Below, one piece after another: positions 47,612 to 57,019 of a stretch of 64,000 nucleotides of DNA. Location of the stretch: NCBI RefSeq assembly GCF_900103695.1, contig NZ_FNHF01000008.1, forward strand, positions 1 to 64,000, given 5' to 3'. The notes beneath the pieces are model-generated. The model made no database searches and was not told the origin of the DNA. It saw nothing but the letters and a program-made list of their open reading frames with translations. The translations under genes were made by a program, and so were the position numbers. The stretch's first letter is position 1. Each line of letters opens with the position of its first letter. This DNA comes from Sediminibacillus halophilus. Its GTDB lineage: Bacteria > Bacillota > Bacilli > Bacillales > Amphibacillaceae.

Positions 47612-47792
47612 TGTACATCTTCTCCTTTATATATAAGATTTGCATAAAATAAGACAGTGTGTTCCCAATCGCTGCCCATTTTGTTTTCATGTACCATCGC
47701 TCCAGCAGCAGAGAGTTACACGATACACCTTACTTGTTGTAAGGAACAAAATGAAACAGTCGGAGGTTCACGAAGGCTACCTTTTTTACACA
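47612..47792 (-). promoter_or_regulatory. rpsD leader, candidate S4 autoregulatory RNA
   Basis: About 180 nt of untranslated RNA between promoter and start codon, with a CCTTAC/GTAAGG hairpin near 47728-47745 and further GC-rich pairing segments. Firmicute rpsD genes are known to have a structured leader bound by S4. I assign it from position and length and have not folded the pseudoknot. Confidence 0.5.
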
Positions 47793-47798
47793 AAGTCC

Positions 47799-47827
47799 AT
47801 TATAGTTTTTTTGATTAGAGAAGTCAA
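47799..47827 (-). promoter_or_regulatory. sigma-A promoter of rpsD
   Basis: Minus strand TTGACT (47822-47827), 17-bp spacer, TATAAT (47799-47804): near-consensus, fitting a strong ribosomal protein promoter. Confidence 0.85.
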
Positions 47828-48051
47828 GGAATGATTGCTTGGATACAAATATTCGGAATAATTCTAGGAAATAAGTAGGAAAAGCATGTTTAATCATATA
47901 TAATTAGGATATATCTCCTATATCACTTACTAGATGGAAACATGATTATATCATATTTACAATTAATTTTTGAACAGTTAGAAGAGAACATAACATTCCA
48001 GGCACTTCCGTATTTTCGGTAGGCTGCCGTACTAATGATAGGTGAGAATTT

Positions 48052-49926
48052 ATGGATATCAACAATAGATTATCGAGGTGTGAAAGCTGGTACCGCATGC
48101 TCGATATGTTCATGCAAGAAAATACCCCTTCCATTGATGAGGTAATTAAAAAAATTTGTGAGAAAGTAAAGCAATTTATACCTGTACAATATACGGGCAT
48201 CTATTATTATGATGCATGGAAAAATGGATATAGCTTGAAAACTGATGATTCTGCACTTGAAAAAATGGCAGTAGAAACACTTCCAGCTTCCATAGTGGCT
48301 AAAGAAGATCCCTGGGAGGCTGGAAAAGAGTTGTTCCTTTCTACGTCTTCTCTTCAGGCCATGCTGATTCCTTTACGAGATGAAGAAAAAAAGGTCGGCT
48401 TCCTTTTTACAGCAGCAGATTACTTTTCGGATTGGTGCCGGCGGGAAGCGAATTCCATAGCAGAAGAGATTTCAGGTCAACTTCGCGCATTATCCAATTA
48501 CATACATACCGCGAAAACCAATTACAATAATCAGATACTATACCAGGTTACGTCTTCATTTCATGCTTCTATTAATACGAAAGAGGTATTGGAAGAAGTT
48601 ATTGCCACATTGAAGGATGTTTATCCCGGGTTTGATTATTATTTATTCCTGTCGCAGGAGTTCCCCGGGGCGGATGATCTGCCTACTAAAGAATTGATTT
48701 ATAATGACAATGTGACCAACAGAGTTAGCGTCCATGCCTTCCTTACTGGTGATGTTCAATACGAGCAATTAGCGGAAGCTTGCGAATCAAATTTGTATAT
48801 TCCGCTCAAAGGTAAGCAAGGGGTTTATGGTGTTTTGCAAATTTGTGCTTCCACTGTTATTACCTTCCCTGCTGAAGATGTGGAATTTATCTCCTTATTG
48901 GCGAATGAAGCTGGAAACGCTATGGAGAATGCCCGTCTTTATCAACAGTCTAAACAACTAATCGAGGACCTTCAATTAATTAATGAAACGTCCCATACAT
49001 TGAATTCAAACTTGCGATTAATTGAAACAACCACTTTTATGAATCGGCAAATCAAGGATAAATTCGGTGCAGAAGAAATCGGATTCATTCTTTTTAAAGA
49101 AGACAGCCAGGATGAATACGAAGTCTTAGACGGAAGTACGGATTACTTTTTATCCAGAAGTGCGAAACAATTCCTTGGCAATACCCTAGAACTTCTTAAA
49201 AGGCAACATGATGCTGTGTTCATTGGCGATTTTTCCATTAAGTATCCGGAAATACGTTTGCCTTATCATTCGGTTATGGCAATACCGATGGTACAATCGA
49301 AACAAGTCAAAGGAGCTATTTTTGTACTCCATCCAGATGCATACTATTTCTCTTTTGAAGCATTCAAGCTGATCCAATCACTTGTCCATCATTCCACGCT
49401 GGCTTTTGTCAATTCGATGCTTCGAGAACAACTGGAACACCTGGTCATTACCGATTATCTCACCAGTCTTTATTCGAGAAAATATTTGGATGAACGGCTT
49501 CAGGAACACTTGTCGGAGGACGAACAAGGTGCTTTTTTATTAATAGATATCGATGACTTTAAAAAATTCAACGACACATACGGACACGAACTGGGAGATG
49601 AACTAATCATTCAAGTTGCCACGATTATAAAAGGGCATTTAGGTGCGGAAGATTTTGCCGCCAGATGGGGAGGCGAAGAACTTGCCGTTTATCTTCCGAA
49701 CGCTTCCACAGAGGATGGCATGGATACAGCTCACCAGTTAGTCAAGCAAGTTGAAGCTTTTACAGAGCCTACCGTCACCATATCGATTGGTGTGTCTTAT
49801 TGGAATAAAGGGCAGGAACAACATTCGGACAATGTATTTGACAGGGCGGACGAAGCACTGTATCAGGCAAAGGAGCTGGGGAAAAACTGCGTAGTCAAAG
49901 CCAAGTGCATCGGAGAGCCAAAGTAA
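48052..49926 (+). CDS. dgcP: diguanylate cyclase with GAF domains (DgcP/YtrP)
   Basis: A 624-residue soluble signalling enzyme that makes cyclic di-GMP from two GTP. Tandem GAF-like sensory domains occupy about residues 20-440 (ENARLYQQSKQLIEDL is the linker helix). A GGDEF domain follows from about 455: LTSLYSRKYLDERL, LIDIDDFKKFNDTYGHELGDE and the active-site loop RWGGEEL near 539. The GGEEL variant is active in the family. B. subtilis YtrP is DgcP, one of three known cyclases, and lies next to ytsP as here. GATAGGTGAG precedes the ATG. It ends at a terminator shared with the convergent gene. Confidence 0.92.
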   Translation: MDINNRLSRCESWYRMLDMFMQENTPSIDEVIKKICEKVKQFIPVQYTGIYYYDAWKNGYSLKTDDSALEKMAVETLPASIVAKEDPWEAGKELFLSTSSLQAMLIPLRDEEKKVGFLFTAADYFSDWCRREANSIAEEISGQLRALSNYIHTAKTNYNNQILYQVTSSFHASINTKEVLEEVIATLKDVYPGFDYYLFLSQEFPGADDLPTKELIYNDNVTNRVSVHAFLTGDVQYEQLAEACESNLYIPLKGKQGVYGVLQICASTVITFPAEDVEFISLLANEAGNAMENARLYQQSKQLIEDLQLINETSHTLNSNLRLIETTTFMNRQIKDKFGAEEIGFILFKEDSQDEYEVLDGSTDYFLSRSAKQFLGNTLELLKRQHDAVFIGDFSIKYPEIRLPYHSVMAIPMVQSKQVKGAIFVLHPDAYYFSFEAFKLIQSLVHHSTLAFVNSMLREQLEHLVITDYLTSLYSRKYLDERLQEHLSEDEQGAFLLIDIDDFKKFNDTYGHELGDELIIQVATIIKGHLGAEDFAARWGGEELAVYLPNASTEDGMDTAHQLVKQVEAFTEPTVTISIGVSYWNKGQEQHSDNVFDRADEALYQAKELGKNCVVKAKCIGEPK

Positions 49927-49949
49927 GGCTGGTCTACATGACCAGCCTT
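49925..49949. terminator. shared terminator of dgcP and ytsP
   Basis: Stem AAGGCTGGT/ACCAGCCTT overlapping the dgcP stop, followed by TCTCATTTGG and TTTTTT slightly further; serves convergent genes. Confidence 0.7.
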
Positions 49950-49962
49950 CTCATTTGGTTTT

Positions 49963-50442
49963 TTATATATGTTTTTCCAAAATCGCGGCAAATTGTTCCA
50001 AATAATGTTGATCTTCTTTATCGAATCTGCCTTTATTTGGACTGTCGATATCAAGTACACCAAAAATAGATCCTTCTCTATGAATCGGCACGACAATTTC
50101 AGACTGGCTTGCCGCATCACAGGCTATATGTCCAGGGAACTGGTTCACATCTTCAACAAGCTGCGTTTTTCCTTCCTGTACAGCTGTTCCGCATACCCCT
50201 TTGCCGGATTTGATTCGTACACAAGCCGGCAATCCTTGGAACGGTCCCAAAACTAACTCGTCTTCTCTCCAAATATAGAATCCCACCCAATTGACATCAC
50301 CCAAAAATTGATTGAGCAAAGCAGAAGCATTGGAAAGATTAGCTATGAGATCTGGCTCATCTTCTATTAAAGCCTCCAGCTGCTTTAATAGCAGTTTATA
50401 ATCCTTCTCTTTGGATCCGGAATAATTTTTTACTTCAAACAT
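49963..50442 (-). CDS. msrC: free methionine-(R)-sulfoxide reductase (GAF fold, YtsP)
   Basis: A 159-residue single GAF domain enzyme that reduces free L-methionine-(R)-sulfoxide, protecting methionine pools from oxidation. The three family cysteines are present in ACVRIKSGKG, GVCGTAVQ and HIACDAAS, followed by SEIVVPI and FGVLDIDSP. GGCGGGGA precedes the ATG on the minus strand. The orthologue in B. subtilis is YtsP, also between the cyclase gene and refZ. Confidence 0.9.
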   Translation of the reverse strand: MFEVKNYSGSKEKDYKLLLKQLEALIEDEPDLIANLSNASALLNQFLGDVNWVGFYIWREDELVLGPFQGLPACVRIKSGKGVCGTAVQEGKTQLVEDVNQFPGHIACDAASQSEIVVPIHREGSIFGVLDIDSPNKGRFDKEDQHYLEQFAAILEKHI

Positions 50443-50605
50443 TGTATCCCCGCCTTTTCCTTTGCATTATTAGACAATTAATCTGACATACTGCAACAGT
50501 TCTTGGTAATAGACGTCATCTCGACAAAAGGATGCGGTATTTGACGAGCGACTGTTGCAGGACTCTCCCCGCTTATGTCGTAAAAGACAAGAGGAGGTGG
50601 TACCT

Positions 50606-51253
50606 GTGACGAATAATCAAACGAAACAAAAGGTGATGGAAGCAGCTTGCAGGTTATTTTACGCAAAAGGCTACCATGGCACATCTGTACGCGATATTGC
50701 TCATTCAGCTTCGGTTAATGTATCATTGATCAGTTATTATTTTAAAAGCAAGCAGGGCTTACTGGAGTCGATCGTTACCAGTTATTATGAACAATACCTA
50801 ACTGTTCTCGAGGAAACAATGACAACTACCGAAGCGATGCCGAAGATTGATCGACTGAAGCAGATGATTGCAACTATTATACATTATAAGCAAGAACAGC
50901 ATCAATTTACTTGTTTTATTCATCGTGAACTTTCGCTTGATTCCGTTTTCGTCAGAGAAATGATGGTTACTTATTTAGCGAAGGAAAATCACCTGATCAA
51001 CAGTGTATTTAAAGAAGCATTGCGAGACTCGGGTAATACAAAATTAGATTTACAGTTTTTATATGTTCAGTTGAAAGGCTTGTTGAACAGCCCGTATTCG
51101 TCTGCGAATGAGTGGAAAACACTGGTGAACTGGAATCAATCTCAAGAGTTCTTTGCGAAGAAATATGTCCATCTGATTTGTCGCTGGATCGATCACTTGT
51201 CAGAAGGTACTGAAATGGATAAAAAAAGCAAGCCTAGCATACTGTCTCGTTAA
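50606..51253 (+). CDS. refZ: TetR-family regulator RefZ (YttP)
   Basis: A 215-residue TetR-type DNA-binding protein. The helix-turn-helix covers residues 20-45 (YHGTSVRDIAHSASVNVSLISYYFKSK). The C-terminal helical domain includes FTCFIHRELSLDSVF. In B. subtilis RefZ is induced at sporulation, binds motifs near the origin and affects FtsZ position and polar chromosome capture. GTG 50606 lies 9 nt after GAGGAGG; earlier in-frame codons from 50555 are outside the family. Its place between ytsP and ezrA, another Z-ring regulator, is conserved. Confidence 0.9.
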   Translation: MTNNQTKQKVMEAACRLFYAKGYHGTSVRDIAHSASVNVSLISYYFKSKQGLLESIVTSYYEQYLTVLEETMTTTEAMPKIDRLKQMIATIIHYKQEQHQFTCFIHRELSLDSVFVREMMVTYLAKENHLINSVFKEALRDSGNTKLDLQFLYVQLKGLLNSPYSSANEWKTLVNWNQSQEFFAKKYVHLICRWIDHLSEGTEMDKKSKPSILSR

Positions 51254-51282
51254 GCAGGTGTACTCGACACCTGCTTTTTTCT
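51253..51282 (+). terminator. refZ terminator
   Basis: Stem AGCAGGTGT/ACACCTGCT followed by TTTTTT, immediately after the stop. The rest of the gap to ezrA (51283-51598) has no gene; it should hold the ezrA promoter, with a CTTC/GAAG hairpin and T run near 51520-51552. Confidence 0.9.
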
Positions 51283-51598
51283 TGCTATCAAATCATCTCC
51301 AAACCCTCGGAAAAATCATCTATCCGACAACAGATGGCGGTTTGTTTGAAAAATTTGTCGGTGTGTGAATAAATTTGAAAATTAATAAACAAAAATGCCA
51401 GTTAACATGGTATCATAATAGTAATCATTTTCATCTGGAAAAAAGGAGTTCGTTGTTTTATCAGGAAGTTTGAAGTCACCGGAAACAACTGAACGCTGTG
51501 GAGCTTGAAAAAGAGAGGGAGATGGCCTTCTGTAACGGAAGTTTTTTCCTCTCATTCTCATATGTAAACAGTTTATTGGATTAGTCAGGAGGTTTTTT

Positions 51599-53290
51599 AT
51601 GGCGTACATAATCGGCGGTATCCTTATTTTAATCGCTTTAATCATTTTTGGACTTATTTGGCGCAAAAGGATTTATGATGAAGTCGACCGTCTGGAAGGA
51701 TGGAAGATGGATATTATGAACAGGAATGTAAGTGCAGAATTATCCCGGGTGAAATCATTGAATTTATCCGGTGAAACACAGGAAAACTTTGAAAAATGGA
51801 AGGATCGGTGGGATTCAATTCTAACGAGGGAACTTCCAGATATGGAAGAGTACTTGTTTGACGCCGAAGAAGCAGCTGACAGGTACCGTTTTTCGGTCTC
51901 GAAGCAAAATCTGCTTCGTGTAGATGATGCGCTGAAAGCAATTGAATCGGACATTGAACAAATGTATGTAGAGCTGGAACAATTGCTTGACTCGGAAGAG
52001 AACAGTCGAAAAGCAATCGAAGAGTTAAACCCGAGAGTGAAAGAACTGAGGAAATCACTTCTGCATAACCGCCATCATTTTGGGAAATCTGAAGCTCGTT
52101 TTGAAGGTGAATTGGACGAAATCAATCGAACGATTGAAAACTACTACCAGCTTACAGAAGAAGGCAACTATTTTGAGGCTCAGAAACTTGTTGATGGATT
52201 ACGCGAGCACTTGTCGGAGTTAGAAACAAAAATGAAGGAATTCCCGGGGATTTACAAAAAATGCCGGCAAACCCTTCCTAATCAGTTAGATGAACTGCAA
52301 AACGGTATCGTGGGTATGAAAAAGGATGGATATCATATATCCCATTTAGGATTTGAAAAAGAGATCCATCAGTATAAGACCAAGCTGCAAGATTTTATAG
52401 ACCAGCTTGATAAAGGGGTATTGGAGGAAGTCGTGCCTTTCCTCGAACATGTCGAAGAACGAATGAAGGAAATGTACCAGTTGCTTGAGAAAGAAGCAAT
52501 TGCAAAAAACTATGTAGAAAAGCAGTTGCCTTCGTTCCGACGGGATTTGGAAACGGAAATTCAGTCTTTTGAGGAAACAACACAGGAAGTCGAAAACCTG
52601 CAGGAGTCCTACTATTTAGAGGACACAGATTTGGAGAACCACTTGAACTTGGATAAACTGGTCAAACAATTGAAAGAAGATCTTGATAGTATTGATCGTG
52701 GCCTTGATGAACATACGGCTACCCACATCGAACTTCGTGAAAAAATAGAGACAGCGTCCAATGAATTGGAGAAGCTTAAAGCAAGACATGAAGCTTTTAG
52801 CAGTCAGATTCAGACTTTGAGAAAAGATGAATTGGAAGCCAAAGAAATGATCCTTGAAATGCGGAAGGCACTTCAGGATACGCATCGGACGCTAATGAAA
52901 AGTAATATACCGGGTGTCCCGGGATTCATTTGGGAGCTTTTCGAGGAGGCTGCAGATCGGGTAGACGACGTGGCCGGAAAATTGGAAAAACAGCCCCTTG
53001 ATATGGGGGAAGTCCAGCACTCGCTAGCGGAAGCTGAAAAGGCAGTGTCTTCCATGACAGAGCAGACGGAAATGCTGTTGGAACAGGCACACCTGGTCGA
53101 ATTGGTCATCCAGTATGCCAATCGATATCGGAGTAAATATCCTTTATTGGCAGCAAGACTTTCCGAAGCAGAAAATAGATTCCGCAGTTTTGAATATGAG
53201 CCTGCATTAGAAGAAGCTGTTCAGGCCTTGGAGGAAGTAGAACCGGGTGCATTAAAGAGACTCGAAGCGTATAGTAAGGTGCCAAGCTGA
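51599..53290 (+). CDS. ezrA: septation ring formation regulator EzrA
   Basis: A 563-residue division regulator. One N-terminal membrane helix (IGGILILIALIIFGLIW, residues 4-20) with the N-terminus outside is followed by a cytoplasmic series of coiled-coil, spectrin-like repeats (Glu/Leu-rich throughout). EzrA bundles and inhibits FtsZ outside midcell and links to PBP1 in B. subtilis. The C-terminal QYANRYRSKYPLLAARLSEAE segment is the conserved family end. AGGAGG lies before the ATG. A small membrane protein gene follows 7 nt later, in the same operon. Confidence 0.96.
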   Translation: MAYIIGGILILIALIIFGLIWRKRIYDEVDRLEGWKMDIMNRNVSAELSRVKSLNLSGETQENFEKWKDRWDSILTRELPDMEEYLFDAEEAADRYRFSVSKQNLLRVDDALKAIESDIEQMYVELEQLLDSEENSRKAIEELNPRVKELRKSLLHNRHHFGKSEARFEGELDEINRTIENYYQLTEEGNYFEAQKLVDGLREHLSELETKMKEFPGIYKKCRQTLPNQLDELQNGIVGMKKDGYHISHLGFEKEIHQYKTKLQDFIDQLDKGVLEEVVPFLEHVEERMKEMYQLLEKEAIAKNYVEKQLPSFRRDLETEIQSFEETTQEVENLQESYYLEDTDLENHLNLDKLVKQLKEDLDSIDRGLDEHTATHIELREKIETASNELEKLKARHEAFSSQIQTLRKDELEAKEMILEMRKALQDTHRTLMKSNIPGVPGFIWELFEEAADRVDDVAGKLEKQPLDMGEVQHSLAEAEKAVSSMTEQTEMLLEQAHLVELVIQYANRYRSKYPLLAARLSEAENRFRSFEYEPALEEAVQALEEVEPGALKRLEAYSKVPS

Positions 53291-53297
53291 TTGTAAA

Positions 53298-53579
53298 ATG
53301 AAGAAGATAAGCTTGTTCATTGGCATATTGACTGTGACGGCCATCCTGTTATGGGCTACTACAGCTGTGTTGATGTGGGAGGACTTCCAGCATGAAGATG
53401 ACAGCAGACTTACAGTCAAGCATTCGCTGGCAAAAAGGATAGATAGAAAGCTTGATAGTGCTGGTCTTTTTGCAAACCGAAGCAGTGCGGTAGAAATTGA
53501 ATCAAATGAAACAAATAACGAAAGACCTGTCATTTCAATCGATGAATTACTTTCTGATCTCCATATTGACTCGAAATAA
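53298..53579 (+). CDS. small single-pass membrane protein downstream of ezrA
   Basis: A 93-residue protein. Residues 4-27 form a membrane segment (ISLFIGILTVTAILLWATTAVL); it may also be an uncleaved signal peptide. The remaining 65 residues are charged and probably outside. It starts 7 nt after the ezrA stop, so it is probably translated from the same message. I do not recognise the family. The close link to ezrA suggests a division or envelope role, but that is inference only. Confidence 0.65.
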   Translation: MKKISLFIGILTVTAILLWATTAVLMWEDFQHEDDSRLTVKHSLAKRIDRKLDSAGLFANRSSAVEIESNETNNERPVISIDELLSDLHIDSK

Positions 53580-53583
53580 CACG

Positions 53584-53626
53584 AATTAATCCCTTGCTGA
53601 CAAGATTTTGTAGCAGGGGATTAATT
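53584..53626 (+). terminator. hairpin after the ezrA operon
   Basis: Arms AATTAATCCCTTGCT and AGCAGGGGATTAATT around a 13-nt loop. No strong T run follows, so termination may be partial. It overlaps the -35 of the next promoter. Confidence 0.6.
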
Positions 53627-53636
53627 ATGGTATTAT
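53608..53636 (+). promoter_or_regulatory. sigma-A promoter of nifZ-thiI
   Basis: TTGTAG (53608-53613), 17-bp spacer, TATTAT (53631-53636), about 35 nt before the nifZ start codon. Confidence 0.55.
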
Positions 53637-53674
53637 AAATGATTGCATAAATATGAAAGGGGAGGGGTGTTTCC

Positions 53675-54814
53675 ATGATTTATTTAGATAATAGTGCTAC
53701 AACAAAACCTTATCCAGAAGTTATCGATAGTTTTACCCAAGTTTCGGAAAAGTATTATGGAAATCCCTCATCGATCCATCGAACTGGCGCAGAAGCTGAA
53801 AAGCTTTTGTTGAGGGCCAGACAGCAGGCAGCAGAATTGCTTAATGTGAAAGAGGAAGAAATTGTTTTCACATCTGGCGGTACAGAAGGGAACAATACAG
53901 CTATAAAGGGAACTGCACTAGCCCATCAAAATAGAGGCAGGCATATTATCACTTCCCAGATTGAGCATCCATCTGTGCTCGAAGCCTGCAGAGGATTGGA
54001 AAAATTGGGTTTTTCTATAACCTATCTTCCAGTAAACCATTTAGGTCTTATCGATCCTGCCGCAGTGGAAGCTGCGATTACCGAAGAAACAATCTTAATC
54101 AGCATTATGCATGTTAATAATGAACTGGGGACCGTACAACCAATTGAAGAAATCGGTAATATAGCCAAGCGATATCCAAAATTGCATTTTCATGTGGATC
54201 ATGTGCAAGGCTTTGGGAAAGTGCCGTTATCGTTATCTGACAGTGGCATTGATTTATGCACGATTTCAGGTCATAAAATACACGGATTGAAAGGGACAGG
54301 ACTTCTTTTTTCAAAAAAGGGAACCGATCTGTTTCCATTAATGCATGGCGGTGGACAGGAGCAATCCATCCGTTCTGGAACAGAGAATCTTGCGGGGATT
54401 GTTTCTCTGGTGAAGGCTGTTCGTCTCATATTAGAAGAACAAAAGAAGCAAAAAAAGCACCTTTTGGAAATGAAAGAGACACTGTGGTCATGCCTGGATA
54501 AGATGAAACAGGTTTCAATCAATTCACCAGCTGGACACGCACCACACATCATTAATCTATCTGTTCCGGGTTATAAACCAGAGGTTCTAATTCATGCCTT
54601 AAGCGAAAAAGGATATTATATCTCGACTAAGTCAGCCTGTTCATCTAAAAATGAAGATGTCAGCTCTGTACTGGCTGCTTGCGGAATGCCTGAATCAATA
54701 AGCAGTTCTGCATTGCGTATCAGTCTTTCTTATCATAATCAGCAGAAGGAAATCGAAGGCTTTTGCAAAGCGCTTGACGAGGTTCTGCATCAATTTAGCG
54801 AATTAATGGGGTAG
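53675..54814 (+). CDS. nifZ: cysteine desulfurase (NifS/IscS family) dedicated to ThiI
   Basis: A 379-residue PLP enzyme that takes sulfur from cysteine as a persulfide. The PLP lysine is in SGHKIHGLKG, and TSGGTEGNN holds the cofactor phosphate. The persulfide Cys is in STKSACSSKNEDVS near residue 325. B. subtilis NifZ hands sulfur to ThiI for 4-thiouridine in tRNA, and the two genes are adjacent there as here (5 nt apart). GGGGAGGGG precedes the ATG. No scaffold (IscU-like) gene is next to it, in line with a dedicated role in tRNA thiolation. Confidence 0.92.
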   Translation: MIYLDNSATTKPYPEVIDSFTQVSEKYYGNPSSIHRTGAEAEKLLLRARQQAAELLNVKEEEIVFTSGGTEGNNTAIKGTALAHQNRGRHIITSQIEHPSVLEACRGLEKLGFSITYLPVNHLGLIDPAAVEAAITEETILISIMHVNNELGTVQPIEEIGNIAKRYPKLHFHVDHVQGFGKVPLSLSDSGIDLCTISGHKIHGLKGTGLLFSKKGTDLFPLMHGGGQEQSIRSGTENLAGIVSLVKAVRLILEEQKKQKKHLLEMKETLWSCLDKMKQVSINSPAGHAPHIINLSVPGYKPEVLIHALSEKGYYISTKSACSSKNEDVSSVLAACGMPESISSSALRISLSYHNQQKEIEGFCKALDEVLHQFSELMG

Positions 54815-54819
54815 ATACT

Positions 54820-56019
54820 ATGAATTATGAATATATTTTGATTCGATATGGTGAAATTGCATTAAAAGGGAAAAACCGGAAAATTTTCACCCAGAAATTA
54901 CAAGAAAACGTTCAAAATAAAGTAAAGGATATACCAGATATCAAAGTAAAGCGGCAGCGGGATCGGATGTACATTTTGCTAAATGGTCAGGATCCGGAAC
55001 CGATTATTGAACGTTGCAGAACAATATTTGGAATCCACAGTCTGAGCAAAGCAATAAAGGTAAACAATGAAGAAGAGCAGATTAAAAAGGCTGCTTTGTT
55101 TGCTCTTCAAGAAGCAGAAGGAGTTAAAACTTTCAAAGTAACGACAAAGCGGACGGATAAAGATTTTCCTGTAAGATCGCAGCAATTCAACCAAGTATTA
55201 GGCGGTTATTTGCTGAAGAATACAGAAGGATATACAGTGGATGTACATCAGCCCGATATGGAATTAAGAGTAGAAATCCGGCAAGACGGCACGTATATCA
55301 CTTCACAAAAGATACAAGCGGCAGGCGGCTTGCCGGTCGGTTCATCAGGTAAAACACTACTCCTGCTATCAGGAGGAATTGACAGTCCGGTTGCAGGTTA
55401 TCTAACCATGAAGCGAGGAGTCCAAGTGGAGGCTGTTCATTTTCATTCTCCACCTTTTACGAGTGAACGTGCGAAACAAAAGGTGTTTGATCTGGCGCGG
55501 CAATTGACGAAATATGGTCATTCTATACGCATACATGTCGTACCGTTTACCAAACTGCAGCAAAAGGTGCATCAAGCGATACCACACGGCTACTCCATGA
55601 CAGTCATGCGCCGGATGATGATGCGTATCAGTGAACAAATCGCTTCTAAGGAAGGTATTTTGTCGTTAACGACTGGGGAGAGTCTTGGGCAGGTTGCCAG
55701 TCAAACGATGGAAAGCATGCATGCTATCAATGAAGTGACCAATTATCCGGTATTGCGTCCGCTAATCGCCATGGACAAAGAGGACATAATCGATGTTTCT
55801 CAAAAAATCGATACCTACGATATATCGATTCGCCCTTACGAAGATTGCTGTACCGTTTTTGTACCGGACGCACCAAAGACCATGCCGCGTAAAGAAAAAG
55901 TGAACCAATTTGAACAGGCAGAAGATTTTGGTGACTTGTTAGCTGAAACTTTGGAAAACGTGGAAGTAGTAACCATCGATTCCCAGGCAAAAGAAGAAGA
56001 ATTCGATGCTCTATTATAA
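54820..56019 (+). CDS. thiI: tRNA 4-thiouridine synthase ThiI
   Basis: A 399-residue enzyme for s4U at tRNA position 8. An N-terminal ferredoxin-like and THUMP RNA-binding part (residues 1-165) leads to a PP-loop adenylation domain with LLLSGGIDSPVAGYL near 180 and TTGESLGQVASQT. The rhodanese domain of E. coli ThiI is absent, as normal for Bacillus, where NifZ supplies sulfur directly. GGGGTAGA precedes the ATG. The second gene of an operon with nifZ; followed by a long repeat-filled gap. Confidence 0.95.
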   Translation: MNYEYILIRYGEIALKGKNRKIFTQKLQENVQNKVKDIPDIKVKRQRDRMYILLNGQDPEPIIERCRTIFGIHSLSKAIKVNNEEEQIKKAALFALQEAEGVKTFKVTTKRTDKDFPVRSQQFNQVLGGYLLKNTEGYTVDVHQPDMELRVEIRQDGTYITSQKIQAAGGLPVGSSGKTLLLLSGGIDSPVAGYLTMKRGVQVEAVHFHSPPFTSERAKQKVFDLARQLTKYGHSIRIHVVPFTKLQQKVHQAIPHGYSMTVMRRMMMRISEQIASKEGILSLTTGESLGQVASQTMESMHAINEVTNYPVLRPLIAMDKEDIIDVSQKIDTYDISIRPYEDCCTVFVPDAPKTMPRKEKVNQFEQAEDFGDLLAETLENVEVVTIDSQAKEEEFDALL

Positions 56020-56099
56020 AGCTCTTTTATATTCATCCTAAACCGTTGTGGTTGATTCGAACTACGCAGTAACTGTGATGGTAAGTTCCATTGCCTATT

Positions 56100-56720
56100 C
56101 AAAAAGAGTGTTAACTAACGCTTCGGTAGCATACTTCGCTTTCCGCGGGCACGGCTTAAGCTAACTTGGTAAAGAAAACCGCTTTCCCAAGTGGATCTTC
56201 AGCTCGCGCTGTTCCCGCAGGAGTCTGCGTATGCTACCTGCGCTAAGAAGCATGCTGAATGTCGCAAGCGTAGAAACTTTTTTCCTTGAGACTCAACAAG
56301 CTGTCTTAAAAACGGTTGTCAGGAAATAGGTTCTTCTTTTCATAAAAAGACAGTGGTGGTTCCGTCTTTTCTCCTTTTCTTAGACTTTCTGCTTGTTTTC
56401 CCAGCTTTGTCTTTTGATAAGACGGTTCATGGAGTACCAAGTGAATCCAAAAAATGTCTAGTACCCTCGTTTATAAACAGGAAGCTTCTCCTAGCGAAGG
56501 AAAAACCCGAAGACTCCTCGAAAATACAATACGATTTTCTTCGTGCGATGCATCGCTGCCGCAGCTTTCCTTGGGACTGCGATTACTCGTCCCACCGAAA
56601 ACACCTGTCCTGCGGGAGGAAAGGCCTCGGTGAGATCCCGCAGCGCGTACTCCCACTCAATAAAAGTAGGAAGTTAGGAAGAAGCATTCAGACTATGTCG
56701 TAGTTTCTATAATAATTGGT
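56100..56720. repeat. compound intergenic repeat block, copy B (inverted)
   Basis: Reverse-complement counterpart of 38255-38780. The first unit (about 56100-56285) repeats 38600-38780 inverted, including the ACTTGGTAAAG/CTTTCCCAAGT hairpin. 56430-56480 matches the CAGCTTCCTGTTTATAAACG segment. 56500-56650 is a GC-rich unit at the position of 38330-38420. 56690-56712 matches the TAGAAACTGCGACATAGT segment. Segment order is exactly inverted. No gene is supportable in 56020-56800. Confidence 0.8.
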
Positions 56721-56750
56721 TAAAGCTGTCATATCTCCCAGTTATCTCAC

Positions 56751-56781
56751 TGTATCAATCACTTTCTTCCCGAGCATGCTA
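56751..56781 (+). promoter_or_regulatory. candidate sigma-G promoter of the SASP gene
   Basis: TGTATC (56751-56756), 18-bp spacer, CATGCTA (56775-56781). The -10 fits the CATnnTA forespore sigma-G pattern expected for a SASP gene, 28 nt before the ATG. Confidence 0.55.
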
Positions 56782-56808
56782 GGGATACAGGGAAGGAGGT
56801 GAGAAGAC

Positions 56809-57003
56809 ATGGCTAACAATAATAACAGCAACCAGCTTCTTGTACCTGGAGTGGAACAAGCTTTAAACCAAATGAAAACTGAAATTGCTCAAGAATTCGG
56901 TGTCCAACTTGGCGCTGATACAACTTCCCGTGCTAACGGTTCCGTTGGTGGAGAAATCACTAAACGTTTGGTATCGATGGCACAACAACAATTCCGCGGT
57001 TAA
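56809..57003 (+). CDS. ssp: alpha/beta-type small acid-soluble spore protein
   Basis: A 64-residue DNA-binding spore protein that saturates forespore DNA and protects it from UV and heat. The two conserved blocks are present: [20 protein letters not shown] (containing the germination protease site) and [19 protein letters not shown] strong GGAAGGAGGTGAG binding site lies before the ATG. It stands downstream of thiI, as sspA does in B. subtilis; which paralogue it is cannot be said. Its presence shows the organism forms endospores. Confidence 0.97.
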   Translation: MANNNNSNQLLVPGVEQALNQMKTEIAQEFGVQLGADTTSRANGSVGGEITKRLVSMAQQQFRG

Positions 57004-57019
57004 AAATATATATGATGGC

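Noticed and set aside
56353-56703. Plus-strand frame of 116 codons before the SASP gene
   Set aside because: It overlaps repeat copy B, is rich in Cys, Arg and Ser as expected for non-coding GC-rich sequence, and is not matched by a frame in copy A.
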